A program made the position numbers and the translations under genes. Below the pieces are notes generated by a model that saw only the letters and a program-made list of their open reading frames with translations, searched no databases and was not told the DNA's origin. Positions 7,147 through 14,565 of a DNA stretch of 64,000 nucleotides are shown piece by piece (the stretch's first letter is position 1; every line of letters begins with the position of its first letter). This stretch comes from an uncultured Bacteroidia bacterium (GTDB taxonomy: Bacteria; Bacteroidota; Bacteroidia; Bacteroidales; F082). The DNA lies in contig CADADR010000005.1 of the NCBI GenBank assembly GCA_902786745.1, positions 1-64,000 on the forward strand, written 5' to 3'.

Positions 7147-8497
7147 CTGCGATTTGTTCGACCACGACGATATTCTCATTGTTGAGTCGTGCCTTGAGCC
7201 AGCGTTCGATACGGGCGTGGAGTTCAGCGTCCATGGGCTTGTCGATGGTAAGGATGGCTACAATCTGCTCGGTTTCGGCAGGGCTGCCGGCATTCATAAT
7301 GGCGCCACGGCTTAGGCTAAGGCTTTGAATGTCGGGATATTGGGCAAACAACTCCTTCGACACAGCCTCAACGGGTAGTTCTTTCCCCTTGAAGTCGCTC
7401 AATTGCTTGTCGAGTTTCATGATGCTGTCGTTCAAGGCCTTGATTTGTTGGTCGGAGTGTTCAAAGAAGCCTTTCATTATCTCGGTTTCGGAGAGATCTT
7501 GCTTCATGATGGTGGCGTCTTCATGGAATACGATTTGGCTTCGTGTGATGCCATATTCCTCTGCGCTGCTATAGAACTGTTTCTTGGCTTCGTCGGTCAG
7601 CGATTCGCCCGCGAGGAAAAGCTCCAGTTTAGGGGCTTTGCGTGAATAGGTTGCCTTATGGTCGTAGATGAAACACTTGCCAAGGTTTTTGTTTTCGGCC
7701 ACCAGACGCTCGGCGTGGATGGTGAAGTTGTTCTCTCTGATGACGCTGATGGCAGAGATGATGCTGGGCACGATGACGATGATTAATATGATGGCCATCC
7801 AATGTTTGGGCAGGCGACGATGGCTCTCGTCCGTGTTTTCAACGACAGGGAAGCCGAAGTATTTCACCGCGGCAAAGGTGGCCAGGGCGATAAAGATGCT
7901 GTTGATGAGGAAGAGATAAAGGGCACCAAAGATGACTTGTCCCTTCCAGATGGAGATACCATAGCCTACGGTGCAGAGGGGCGGCATGAGTGCCGTAGCG
8001 ATGGCCACACCCGAGATGACGGTGCCTTTGTCCTTGCGTGATGTCTCAATGATGCCCGCCAAGCCACCGAAGAGGGCGATGAGCACGTCGTAGATGGTGG
8101 GATTGGTACGTGCCAAGAGCTCAGAGGGATGCGCCAGACTCAATGGGCTGAGGAGGAAAAACAAGGCGGAGGCAACGATGCTGATGACGACCATCACACC
8201 AAAGTTTTTCATGGAGTTTTTCACCAAAAGGTTGTCCCGGGTGCCAAGGCCAAGTCCGAAGCCTAGGATGGGACCCATCACGGGCGAAACCAACATGGCG
8301 CCGATGATGACAGGGATGGAGTTGATGTTCAGACCCACCGAGGCGATGATGATGGCGCAGGCGAGGATGTAGACATTGGTGCCCTTGAAGGCAATGTTCT
8401 TTCGGATGCTGGCACTGGCATTCTCGTAGTCGATTTCATCCGAGAGGTGGATGATAGATTTTAAATATATCAGGGCTTTATGGAAGAAGTTTTTCAT
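7124..8497 (-). CDS. DUF389 family membrane protein
   Basis: 457 residues. The N-terminal half has about six membrane segments with the conserved PVIIGAMLVSPVMGPILGFGLGLG and GAIIETS-like loop (GLAGIIETSRKDKGTVISGVAIATALMPPLCTVGYG) that define DUF389. The C-terminal 200 residues are soluble and carry a coiled-coil stretch (QIKALNDSIMKLDKQLSDFKG). The function is not established in the family. The native chromosome seems to resume with this gene after the integrative element. Confidence 0.88.
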   Translation of the reverse strand: MKNFFHKALIYLKSIIHLSDEIDYENASASIRKNIAFKGTNVYILACAIIIASVGLNINSIPVIIGAMLVSPVMGPILGFGLGLGTRDNLLVKNSMKNFGVMVVISIVASALFFLLSPLSLAHPSELLARTNPTIYDVLIALFGGLAGIIETSRKDKGTVISGVAIATALMPPLCTVGYGISIWKGQVIFGALYLFLINSIFIALATFAAVKYFGFPVVENTDESHRRLPKHWMAIILIIVIVPSIISAISVIRENNFTIHAERLVAENKNLGKCFIYDHKATYSRKAPKLELFLAGESLTDEAKKQFYSSAEEYGITRSQIVFHEDATIMKQDLSETEIMKGFFEHSDQQIKALNDSIMKLDKQLSDFKGKELPVEAVSKELFAQYPDIQSLSLSRGAIMNAGSPAETEQIVAILTIDKPMDAELHARIERWLKARLNNENIVVVEQIAEKEKATE

Positions 8498-8553
8498 TGG
8501 TTATTGTTGTTGCAAAATGCAAAGAACAACATTTTTCTTGAATTGTGCAAGCC

Positions 8554-10008
8554 TCACCGACTGAAAATGCTTTTAACTGCAATGAGCATGGGGAAGATTT
8601 CGACACGGCCTAAGAGCATGATGATCATGGCGACAACTTTTTGGAATCCCAGAAAACCGGCATAGTTGCCCATCGAGCCGACATCGCCGAAACCAGGTCC
8701 GACGCTACCAATGCAAGCGATGGAGGCCGTGAGTGAGGTCTTGAAATCCATGCTGAGTGAAAAGATGACGGCACCGATAGCGATGATGAGCATGTAAGTG
8801 CCCATAAAGGCAAGTATCGAAGTGATGTTTTCTTCCGTTTTTAATTGTCCGTCGAGTTTGGTCCGGTTGACATTCTTAAACCCGATAAGCGAGTTCACCA
8901 AGCCTTTCAGGCTTTTGACGACGATGACAAAACGATCCATCTTCATGCCTCCCGATGTGGAGCCTGAACAGCCACAGACCAGGGAGCAAAGGATCAAGAT
9001 ACCCATGCTGCCCGTGGGCCATAGGTTGGTGTCGGCGGTGGCAAAGCCCGTGGTGGTGCTGAGCGAACATACTTGGAATGCCGCCAAACGCAGGGCTTTG
9101 GTGAATGTGGAACAATAACCGCTGAAGTACAGGTTGGCTGTGACGGCGAGTATGGCTATCGCGACGAGGGCGAGAAACCATCTGACGACTTGCGTGTTGA
9201 AGAGGTTCTTGTGGGTGCGCTTGTCGGGCCAAACCGTCGAGAACATCAGGCTGAAGTTGGTGGCGCCCATCAACATGGCTGCGATGAGGATGATCTCTAC
9301 GGCGACGTTGTTATAGAATCCTACGCTTAGGTTCTTCGTGCAGAAGCCGCAGGTGCTGCAGGCCGACATGGCCAAGGTGGTGGCGTCGAGCCATGGCATT
9401 TTGGTAAGTCGTAAGGCAACGGCTGATGCCGTGGTGATGATGAGATAGACCGCTATCATCCGATAAACGAAGTTTCTCTTGCGTCCACCATAGTAGGCTT
9501 TGGCGAGGTCCGACAGCTCAGCGCTGGATAATACGGAATGACGGTCGTGTTGCCCTGAGATGACCAGTGAAACCAAGGTGACGATACCGATGCCGCCCAT
9601 CCAAGCCGTTGCGATGCGCCAAAACTGCATGCCGTCAGGCAAAGCCTCAATATTGTTGAGGATGGAGGCACCCGTAGTGGTGAAGCCCGACACGCTCTCG
9701 AAAAAAGCATTGACCACGGTGAACTCGCCGCCATAAATCAAGAACGGTAAGGCGCCAAATACACAAGCCGTAACCCAACAACCCGTGACGATGCGGAAAC
9801 CGTCTTCAACGGTCATCTTTTCTTGCGGCTTTGTGGTGACGATGGCAAAAAAGCCGCTGAGCAGCGAGGCTATTCCGGAGAAGGCTAGGGGGTCAAAGCT
9901 ATCGTCCATGTCGTTTCTGAAGGCAATGAACGCTGATACAAACATAAGTAAGGCAACACCTATTAGGGAGAAGCCTGCGTATCGTATGGTGGTATTCCAT
10001 TTCTTCAT
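8554..10008 (-). CDS. trkH: Trk-type potassium uptake membrane subunit TrkH
   Basis: 484 residues, typical for TrkH. Four pore-loop/filter regions are visible: VSGFTTTGASIL, MSACSTCGFCTKNLS, SLSTTTGFATADTN and CIGSVGPGFGDVGS. It is the K+-translocating subunit and works with the NAD-binding TrkA, which is not in this window. Divergent from the OxyR-like gene, with a 101-bp shared control region. Confidence 0.93.
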   Translation of the reverse strand: MKKWNTTIRYAGFSLIGVALLMFVSAFIAFRNDMDDSFDPLAFSGIASLLSGFFAIVTTKPQEKMTVEDGFRIVTGCWVTACVFGALPFLIYGGEFTVVNAFFESVSGFTTTGASILNNIEALPDGMQFWRIATAWMGGIGIVTLVSLVISGQHDRHSVLSSAELSDLAKAYYGGRKRNFVYRMIAVYLIITTASAVALRLTKMPWLDATTLAMSACSTCGFCTKNLSVGFYNNVAVEIILIAAMLMGATNFSLMFSTVWPDKRTHKNLFNTQVVRWFLALVAIAILAVTANLYFSGYCSTFTKALRLAAFQVCSLSTTTGFATADTNLWPTGSMGILILCSLVCGCSGSTSGGMKMDRFVIVVKSLKGLVNSLIGFKNVNRTKLDGQLKTEENITSILAFMGTYMLIIAIGAVIFSLSMDFKTSLTASIACIGSVGPGFGDVGSMGNYAGFLGFQKVVAMIIMLLGRVEIFPMLIAVKSIFSR

Positions 10009-10079
10009 CTATCGTCGTTTTTGAAAAAAACAGAAGCAAAATTATTTCGTCGTTTTTTATGAGTCAATACAATAATGTT

Positions 10080-10087
10080 TATCTTTG
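10080..10087 (+). promoter_or_regulatory. -7 promoter element of the OxyR-like gene
   Basis: TATCTTTG lies 22 bases before the ATG at 10110 and matches TAnnTTTG. A good -33 element is not obvious, which would fit an activator-dependent or autoregulated promoter. Confidence 0.55.
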
Positions 10088-10109
10088 CATTGATAAAATC
10101 AATAAATAG

Positions 10110-11036
10110 ATGACTTTGCAACAATTGGAATACATCATCGCCGTGGATCAGCACGGCTATTTCGTCAATGCAGCTGAGGCCTGTGGTGTGACGCAATCAA
10201 CACTGAGCCTGATGATTAAGAAGCTAGAGGAGGAGTTGGATGTCAAGATCTTCAACCGCGACACGCATCCTGTCACAGTCACCGAAATGGGAAGGAAAGT
10301 GATTGACGAGGCGAAGATGGCGGTCTATCACACCAAGCAGCTTTTAGAGCTGACCCGTACGGCAAAAGAGCAGTCGTCGGGCGACCTTAGCATTGCCATG
10401 ACCACGACCGTGGCACCTGTGTTAATGCCTGGCCTGTTCCATTATATGAGGACGAAAAATCCGGCGATACGCCTTCGTGTGGAGGAGATGATCACGGCGA
10501 CAATTATTACCAAATTGAAGAAAGCCGAGGTCGACATGGGCATCGTAACCTATCCCGTCAACGACCCTGATTTGCTGGAGGTGCCGCTGTATCACGAACG
10601 TTTTTTTGCCTACGTATCACCACAAGATGCCATGTATCAGGTGGAAAGCATTGAGAGGAGCCAACTGAGGCAATCAAAGGTGTGGACGATGAAAGACGGC
10701 GTGAGGCTGTTCGACCGCTCGCAAGTGCGATCGGAAGAAGAGATTCGATACGATAAATTGTTTGAAGGCGGTCGTGTGGGCATCCTGATTCAGATTGTCA
10801 ATGAAAACGGGGGCATCACCATCGTGCCTGAGTCGCATTTGCATTTGTTGCCTGAGTCGGTGAAAGACAACATTAGGCCGATTGTCAACCCTGAGCCTCA
10901 ACGAACGATAGGCTTGGCGTTTAGAAAGGATTATGTGCACGAGCGTATGATGAACATCGTCGTCAAGGCCATCAAGACGATGGTGCCGTCGGAGTTCCTC
11001 GATGGCGTGATACGTGCGGATTATCTGAGGCTATAA
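10110..11036 (+). CDS. LysR-family regulator, OxyR-like but lacking the redox cysteines
   Basis: 308 residues. The N-terminal winged helix (1-60: MTLQQLEYIIAVDQHGYFVNAA...TQSTLSLMIKKLEEELDVKIF) is typical of the OxyR branch, as is the effector domain. However the region aligned with the E. coli redox loop (LEDGHCLRDQ...C) reads MKDGVRLFDRSQVRSEEE. The protein has only one cysteine, Cys25 in the DNA-binding domain. It therefore cannot form the C199-C208 disulfide of classical OxyR. Peroxide response by that route is excluded and the ligand is unknown. Neighbours trkH (divergent) and fRMsr (convergent) still suggest stress physiology. Confidence 0.82.
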   Translation: MTLQQLEYIIAVDQHGYFVNAAEACGVTQSTLSLMIKKLEEELDVKIFNRDTHPVTVTEMGRKVIDEAKMAVYHTKQLLELTRTAKEQSSGDLSIAMTTTVAPVLMPGLFHYMRTKNPAIRLRVEEMITATIITKLKKAEVDMGIVTYPVNDPDLLEVPLYHERFFAYVSPQDAMYQVESIERSQLRQSKVWTMKDGVRLFDRSQVRSEEEIRYDKLFEGGRVGILIQIVNENGGITIVPESHLHLLPESVKDNIRPIVNPEPQRTIGLAFRKDYVHERMMNIVVKAIKTMVPSEFLDGVIRADYLRL

Positions 11037-11483
11037 GACTGCGGAAACAACTTCTGCAATTTGTTCCAACCATTCCTTGTCGACGGCATCGAACGTAGCC
11101 AGTTTCTCGCTGTCGATGTCCAACACGCCGACGACTTCCTCACCTTTAAACAGAGGCACCACGATCTCGCTACGCGATTCCGAGCTGCAGGCGATGTGGC
11201 CAGGGAATTGCTCCACGTCTTCCACGACGTATGTCTTACGTTCTTTCCATGAAGTGCCGCACACACCCTTGCCGAAGCCGATGCGGGTGCAGGCCACGGG
11301 GCCTTGGAAGGGACCGAGCACCAGCTGCTCGCCGATGACGCGGTAGAAGCCCGTCCACCAGAAGTGGAAAGCCTCTTGGATTAGTGCGGCCACATTGGCC
11401 ATATTGGCGACGGCGTCGGTCTCGTCCTTCACCATTGCTTTTACTTGCGAAAGGAGGAGTTTATAGTCTTCTTGTTTGCTCAT
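11031..11483 (-). CDS. msrC: Free methionine-(R)-sulfoxide reductase (GAF domain, fRMsr)
   Basis: 150 residues from the ATG at 11481-11483; the longer frame runs through the promoter. A GAF domain with the three fRMsr cysteines in VACTRI, GKGVCGTSW and HIACSSESRSEIVVPLF. The enzyme reduces free Met-R-sulfoxide through a disulfide relay in the cytosol. It overlaps the end of the OxyR-like gene tail-to-tail by 6 bases and is divergent from the COG0523 GTPase. Confidence 0.9.
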   Translation of the reverse strand: MSKQEDYKLLLSQVKAMVKDETDAVANMANVAALIQEAFHFWWTGFYRVIGEQLVLGPFQGPVACTRIGFGKGVCGTSWKERKTYVVEDVEQFPGHIACSSESRSEIVVPLFKGEEVVGVLDIDSEKLATFDAVDKEWLEQIAEVVSAVL

Positions 11484-11489
11484 TTTTTG

Positions 11490-11516
11490 TATTTTTGCAA
11501 TCCGTTTGCAAAAGTA
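11490..11516. promoter_or_regulatory. Back-to-back promoters of fRMsr and the COG0523 GTPase
   Basis: On the + strand TATTTTTG (11490-11497) faces the GTPase start at 11524. On the minus strand TACTTTTG (11509-11516) faces the fRMsr start at 11483. The two -7 elements are only 11 bases apart, so the polymerases would compete or be controlled together. Confidence 0.65.
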
Positions 11517-11523
11517 CAAAAAA

Positions 11524-12780
11524 ATGAAGAAAGATATTCCCGTATTGCTGCTCACTGGTTACCTCGGTAGCGGCAAGACCACTGTGGTCAACAAGATATT
11601 GAACAACCGTAAGGGTATTAAGTTTGCCGTGATTGTCAACGACATAGGCGAAGTGAACATCGATGCCGATCTGATTGAAAAAGGCGGCGTGGTAGGACAG
11701 AAGGACGACAGCCTGGTCGCCTTGCAGAACGGCTGCATCTGCTGCACCTTGAAGATGGACCTCATCCAACAGCTGCACGAGATCATCGTCATGCAGCGCT
11801 TCGACTACATCGTCATCGAGGCCAGCGGCATCTGCGAGCCGGAGCCTATTGCCCAAACGATTTGTTCGTTCCCCGACATGGCTTGGCAACTCACCAAGGA
11901 CGGTATCCCGATTCTTGACTGTATCGTGACCGTGGTCGACGCGTTGCGTATGCAGAGCGAGTTCGGCTGTGGCGATGACTTGATGAAGAAGAACTTGGCT
12001 GAGGACGACTTGGAGAGCCTGGTCATCCAGCAGATTGAGTTCTGCAACATCATCCTGCTCAACAAGGCTTCAGAGGTCACACCCGAGGAGTTGGGCCGCG
12101 TGAAGAGCATCATCCGCGCCTTGCAGCCCACCGCCGAAATCATCACTTGCGACTATGGCGATGTCGACTTCGACAAGATCCTCAATACCCACATGTTTGA
12201 CTTTGACCAGGTGGCCACCTCTGCCACTTGGATCAAGGAAGTGGAAGGCGCTGTGGAGGAAGAAGAACATCATCATCACGATGATGACGATGATGACGAG
12301 GACGAACACGAGCATCATCACCATCATCACGACCATGACGATGACGATGAGGAAGAGGAGCATGGCCATCACCACCATCATCACCACGACCATGAAGGCG
12401 GTGAGGTGGAGGAATACGGCATCGGCACCTTTGTGTATTACCGTCGCGAGCCGTTCAATATGGCGCGTTTCGATGAGTTTGTGGCGCGCAAGATGCCGAA
12501 GAACGTCATCCGCGTGAAGGGCATCTGCTACTTCAAGAACGAGATGGACAACTGCTACATCTTTGAGCAAGCGGGTAAGCAGGTGCAGCTGCGCGACGCC
12601 GGTCTGTGGTTTGCCACCATGCCCGCCAACGAGTTGGCCATGATGATGGACCGCGAGCCCACCCTCCGCCGCGACTGGGACGACACCTATGGCGACCGCA
12701 TGCAGAAGCTCGTCTTCATCGGTCAGCACCTGGACAAGGACGCCTTGGTGAAGGATCTGGATGCTTGCTTGACGAGGTAA
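11524..12780 (+). CDS. COG0523 (CobW/ZinG-type) GTPase metallochaperone with His/Asp-rich loop
   Basis: 418 residues from the ATG at 11524. G1 loop GYLGSGKTT (12-20), metal-binding CICC (71-74), the ASGICEPEP switch region and a C-terminal CobW_C domain (about 305-418) are present. Residues about 245-298 are an extended loop made almost only of His, Asp and Glu, containing runs of up to seven His. COG0523 proteins use GTP hydrolysis to deliver metals (Zn, Co, Ni or Fe), and such a loop can store or bind the metal. The metal is not shown by context: no transporter or Zur target is adjacent. A shared control region with fRMsr is the only link. Confidence 0.9.
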   Translation: MKKDIPVLLLTGYLGSGKTTVVNKILNNRKGIKFAVIVNDIGEVNIDADLIEKGGVVGQKDDSLVALQNGCICCTLKMDLIQQLHEIIVMQRFDYIVIEASGICEPEPIAQTICSFPDMAWQLTKDGIPILDCIVTVVDALRMQSEFGCGDDLMKKNLAEDDLESLVIQQIEFCNIILLNKASEVTPEELGRVKSIIRALQPTAEIITCDYGDVDFDKILNTHMFDFDQVATSATWIKEVEGAVEEEEHHHHDDDDDDEDEHEHHHHHHDHDDDDEEEEHGHHHHHHHDHEGGEVEEYGIGTFVYYRREPFNMARFDEFVARKMPKNVIRVKGICYFKNEMDNCYIFEQAGKQVQLRDAGLWFATMPANELAMMMDREPTLRRDWDDTYGDRMQKLVFIGQHLDKDALVKDLDACLTR

Positions 12781-13185
12781 TAAGTTGAGAGTAGGCTTCG
12801 GTAGGCATGTCATTCCTGCGGTGGCTTTTTGGGATGGCATGGAAATCGAAGATTCGACGTAGTCAATCTATGGCTGTCGAAGCCGTCCTATTCGTATTTA
12901 TAAAAACCCGACATTGCATATCGGGGTGTGTTCGGGTCGTCCCTTCAGGACTTTGCCTCTTGCGTCGCTTTGCGACTCTTACTACACTTACGCCCTTGCT
13001 GTCATCGCGGACTCGATCCGCGATCTCCTGCACGGGAAGCGTAATTCCTCTTCTTGCTCATTTTCAACAGTATATCCGACAACAAACGACAACAAACGAC
13101 TGCTGTCGACTACAAACGTTTAATCAACGGGTAGGTCTAGACGAATGGTGTTTCTTTGCGTCAAAATCACATAAGAGCAAAGAGA
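12781..13185. repeat. Gene-free stretch with dispersed-repeat fragments
   Basis: No gene is supported. At 12842-12869 there is a segment (GAAATCGAAGATTCGACG then TAGTCAATCT) nearly identical to 60772-60798. At 13001-13030 there is a GTCATCGCGGACTCGATCCG palindromic segment related to 60752-60772 and to 62221-62234. GGCTTCG (12794-12800) and CGAAGCC (about 12878-12884) form an inverted pair around the first fragment. These look like members of a dispersed intergenic repeat family. Confidence 0.5.
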
Positions 13186-13608
13186 ATGGAAGAATTACAA
13201 TTAGGAGAGTTTGGTCCTATCTTCACACAATTCAGGGGCAAACCAAAAGAGGCTATTAAATTCCTAAGGCAGCAAGGACAAGGCGAGTGCATCGCATCTT
13301 TACACCGTGATGACATTGGTGACATTGATATTGTTTGGGGAGAAGTGACAGATCCAATAAAACATAAAGGATTTGGATTATCTCATATCATTGACAAACA
13401 TGAGGCAGAAATAAAGCAACTTGGTTTTGAAGTGGAGGATTTTGTGCCTATCGTTGTTCAATTTGGAGAGTTGAAAGAGAAGAAATCTGATGACAAGAAA
13501 ATCACTTTGGAAAGCCAAATGTTTAGAGTCATTATCCAAAAGAAATGGAATGGTAAGGACAAGACATTTCTTCTTTCTGCCTTTGACTTAAGAAAAAAGC
13601 CCAGATGA
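13186..13608 (+). CDS. Small protein with possible PBECR/barnase-EndoU-like nuclease domain
   Basis: 140 residues from the ATG at 13186 (10 extra upstream residues are possible). GDIDIVWGEVTD followed by GFGLSHIIDKHEAEI and a C-terminal KTFLLSAFDLRKKPR resembles the polyvalent-protein PBECR nuclease domains (barnase, EndoU, colicin E5/D, RelE fold). The His-containing helix and the final strand match that pattern. In those families the domain usually sits at the end of large phage or conjugative proteins; here it is alone. A toxin role is an inference and no antitoxin gene is visible beside it. Confidence 0.55.
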   Translation: MEELQLGEFGPIFTQFRGKPKEAIKFLRQQGQGECIASLHRDDIGDIDIVWGEVTDPIKHKGFGLSHIIDKHEAEIKQLGFEVEDFVPIVVQFGELKEKKSDDKKITLESQMFRVIIQKKWNGKDKTFLLSAFDLRKKPR

Positions 13609-13688
13609 ACTGGGCTATTCTTTCGTGAATCGGCAGGACTGCACTCATTGTCGATTTTACCTGAGAGATACTCCCCCTCAGAACGACA
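13590..13688 (-). ncRNA. Candidate small RNA with glycine-riboswitch-like motif and terminator
   Basis: On the minus strand a matching promoter (13692-13721) is followed by about 95 nt without an open frame. It ends in a 7-bp hairpin (13610-13616 with 13598-13604) and TTTTTTCTT, a strong intrinsic terminator. The 5' part folds into a compact stem: CGACAATG/CATTGTCG (13684-13691 with its partner near 13640) enclosing an 8-bp hairpin CTGAGGGG/TCTCTCAG. The segment TCTCTCAGGTAAAATCGAC resembles the 3' signature of glycine riboswitches, but the rest of that aptamer is missing. It overlaps the 3' end of the nuclease-like gene antisense. Confidence 0.6.
13598..13616. terminator. Hairpin terminator (minus-strand small RNA; weakly for + strand gene)
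   Basis: AGCCCAG (13598-13604) and CTGGGCT (13610-13616) flank a 5-base loop. The minus strand continues with TTTTTTCTT, the + strand only with ATTCTTTC. The stop codon of the nuclease-like gene is in the loop. Confidence 0.75.
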
Positions 13689-13691
13689 ATG

Positions 13692-13721
13692 CAAAATTAC
13701 AACTTTTCCATGAACCCGCAA
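13692..13721 (-). promoter_or_regulatory. Promoter of the candidate small RNA
   Basis: On the minus strand TTG (13721-13719), 19 bases and TAATTTTG (13699-13692) match the Bacteroidota promoter. No coding start follows it before the terminator about 95 bases later. Confidence 0.7.
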
Positions 13722-13777
13722 GAGGGATTGGCTAAAAAACAATCTTTTTTGGGTCGTTGCAAGATTTAGAAAAAGGT

Positions 13778-14473
13778 CTACTCTTCCTCTGTTTCTTGGC
13801 TTTCAGCTTCTTGGCGTAAGTCTGAAAGGATTTTCCCATTATAGGTAAAATACTTCGGGCCTTGATATGCTCCAGAGGTATTTCGCTTTTCAGCAGGCAT
13901 AAATGTCCCTACAAAAGGAGATAATTTAAATATCCTTCCTTCATACTCAATTTGATTATCACTTGCAACCTTTACGGTGATGCCTGTCGGGATAAAAACT
14001 AACGTCGCCCCAATAGGTATGTTAACCATGCTGAACTTAAAATTGGGCTTTGGCTTCTTGTGGGGAACTTTGTTTTCGTCATTGTACTCTATAAACTCGT
14101 CTTCTTTAATGGGCATGTTGTTTTGGTATCTAGTAATTATAGCATCATCTAACAAAGAAGCCTCATCTTTAAGTATTTCAAAAGCAAGCTCGGGCTGGAT
14201 ATTGAAAAACTCTCGGTTTTGTCGGATGCGAAGATCTGTTAACCGGTCGATTTGCTTGTGTATTTTCTTTTCTACGATATCGTATTTTGAAGTTTGCAAG
14301 GTGGCATAGATTTCGAATGGTAATGGAACGGCAGTATTGTCAAGTTCTTTTGATCTCACATCAACGGGTCTGGAACTCTTGCCAATCTTTACCCAATCTT
14401 CTCTGAAACTAGGATTAGTCAGAATGTAAACATATCCTTGCTGAACTTCGCATTTTTTCATTTTCGTCATCAT
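13778..14473 (-). CDS. T5orf172-type GIY-YIG protein
   Basis: 231 residues from the ATG at 14473; a start at 14488 would overlap the promoter element TATCTTTG. Residues about 13-105 match the T5orf172/Mug113 branch of the GIY-YIG fold: GYVYILTNPSF, WVKIGKSSRPVDVRSKELD, VEKKIHKQIDR and REFFNIQPELA. The C-terminal part (about 145-220) is a separate beta-rich domain (IPIGATLVFIPTGITVKVAS...GAYQGPKYFTYNGKILS) like the small domain found in restriction-associated proteins. Target and activity are unknown. It forms an accessory islet with the nuclease-like gene at 13186. Confidence 0.75.
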   Translation of the reverse strand: MMTKMKKCEVQQGYVYILTNPSFREDWVKIGKSSRPVDVRSKELDNTAVPLPFEIYATLQTSKYDIVEKKIHKQIDRLTDLRIRQNREFFNIQPELAFEILKDEASLLDDAIITRYQNNMPIKEDEFIEYNDENKVPHKKPKPNFKFSMVNIPIGATLVFIPTGITVKVASDNQIEYEGRIFKLSPFVGTFMPAEKRNTSGAYQGPKYFTYNGKILSDLRQEAESQETEEE

Positions 14474-14565
14474 TTTACCAAAATGCAAAGATAGTGTTTT
14501 TTGAATCAGAAGGGGCTTTGTTTACATTATTTCTCTATCTTTGACCCTTCAAAACGGCAAATTCA

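Noticed and set aside
12070..12840. A 256-codon open frame opposite the COG0523 GTPase
   Set aside because: It is the antisense shadow of the GTPase, with low-complexity Met/Val runs from the His/Asp codons, and has no start signals of its own.
14489..14565. A glycine riboswitch in front of the AGCS symporter
   Set aside because: The leader after the promoter at 14536 is too short and has no aptamer motif; the riboswitch-like motif is at 13.6 kb on the other strand.
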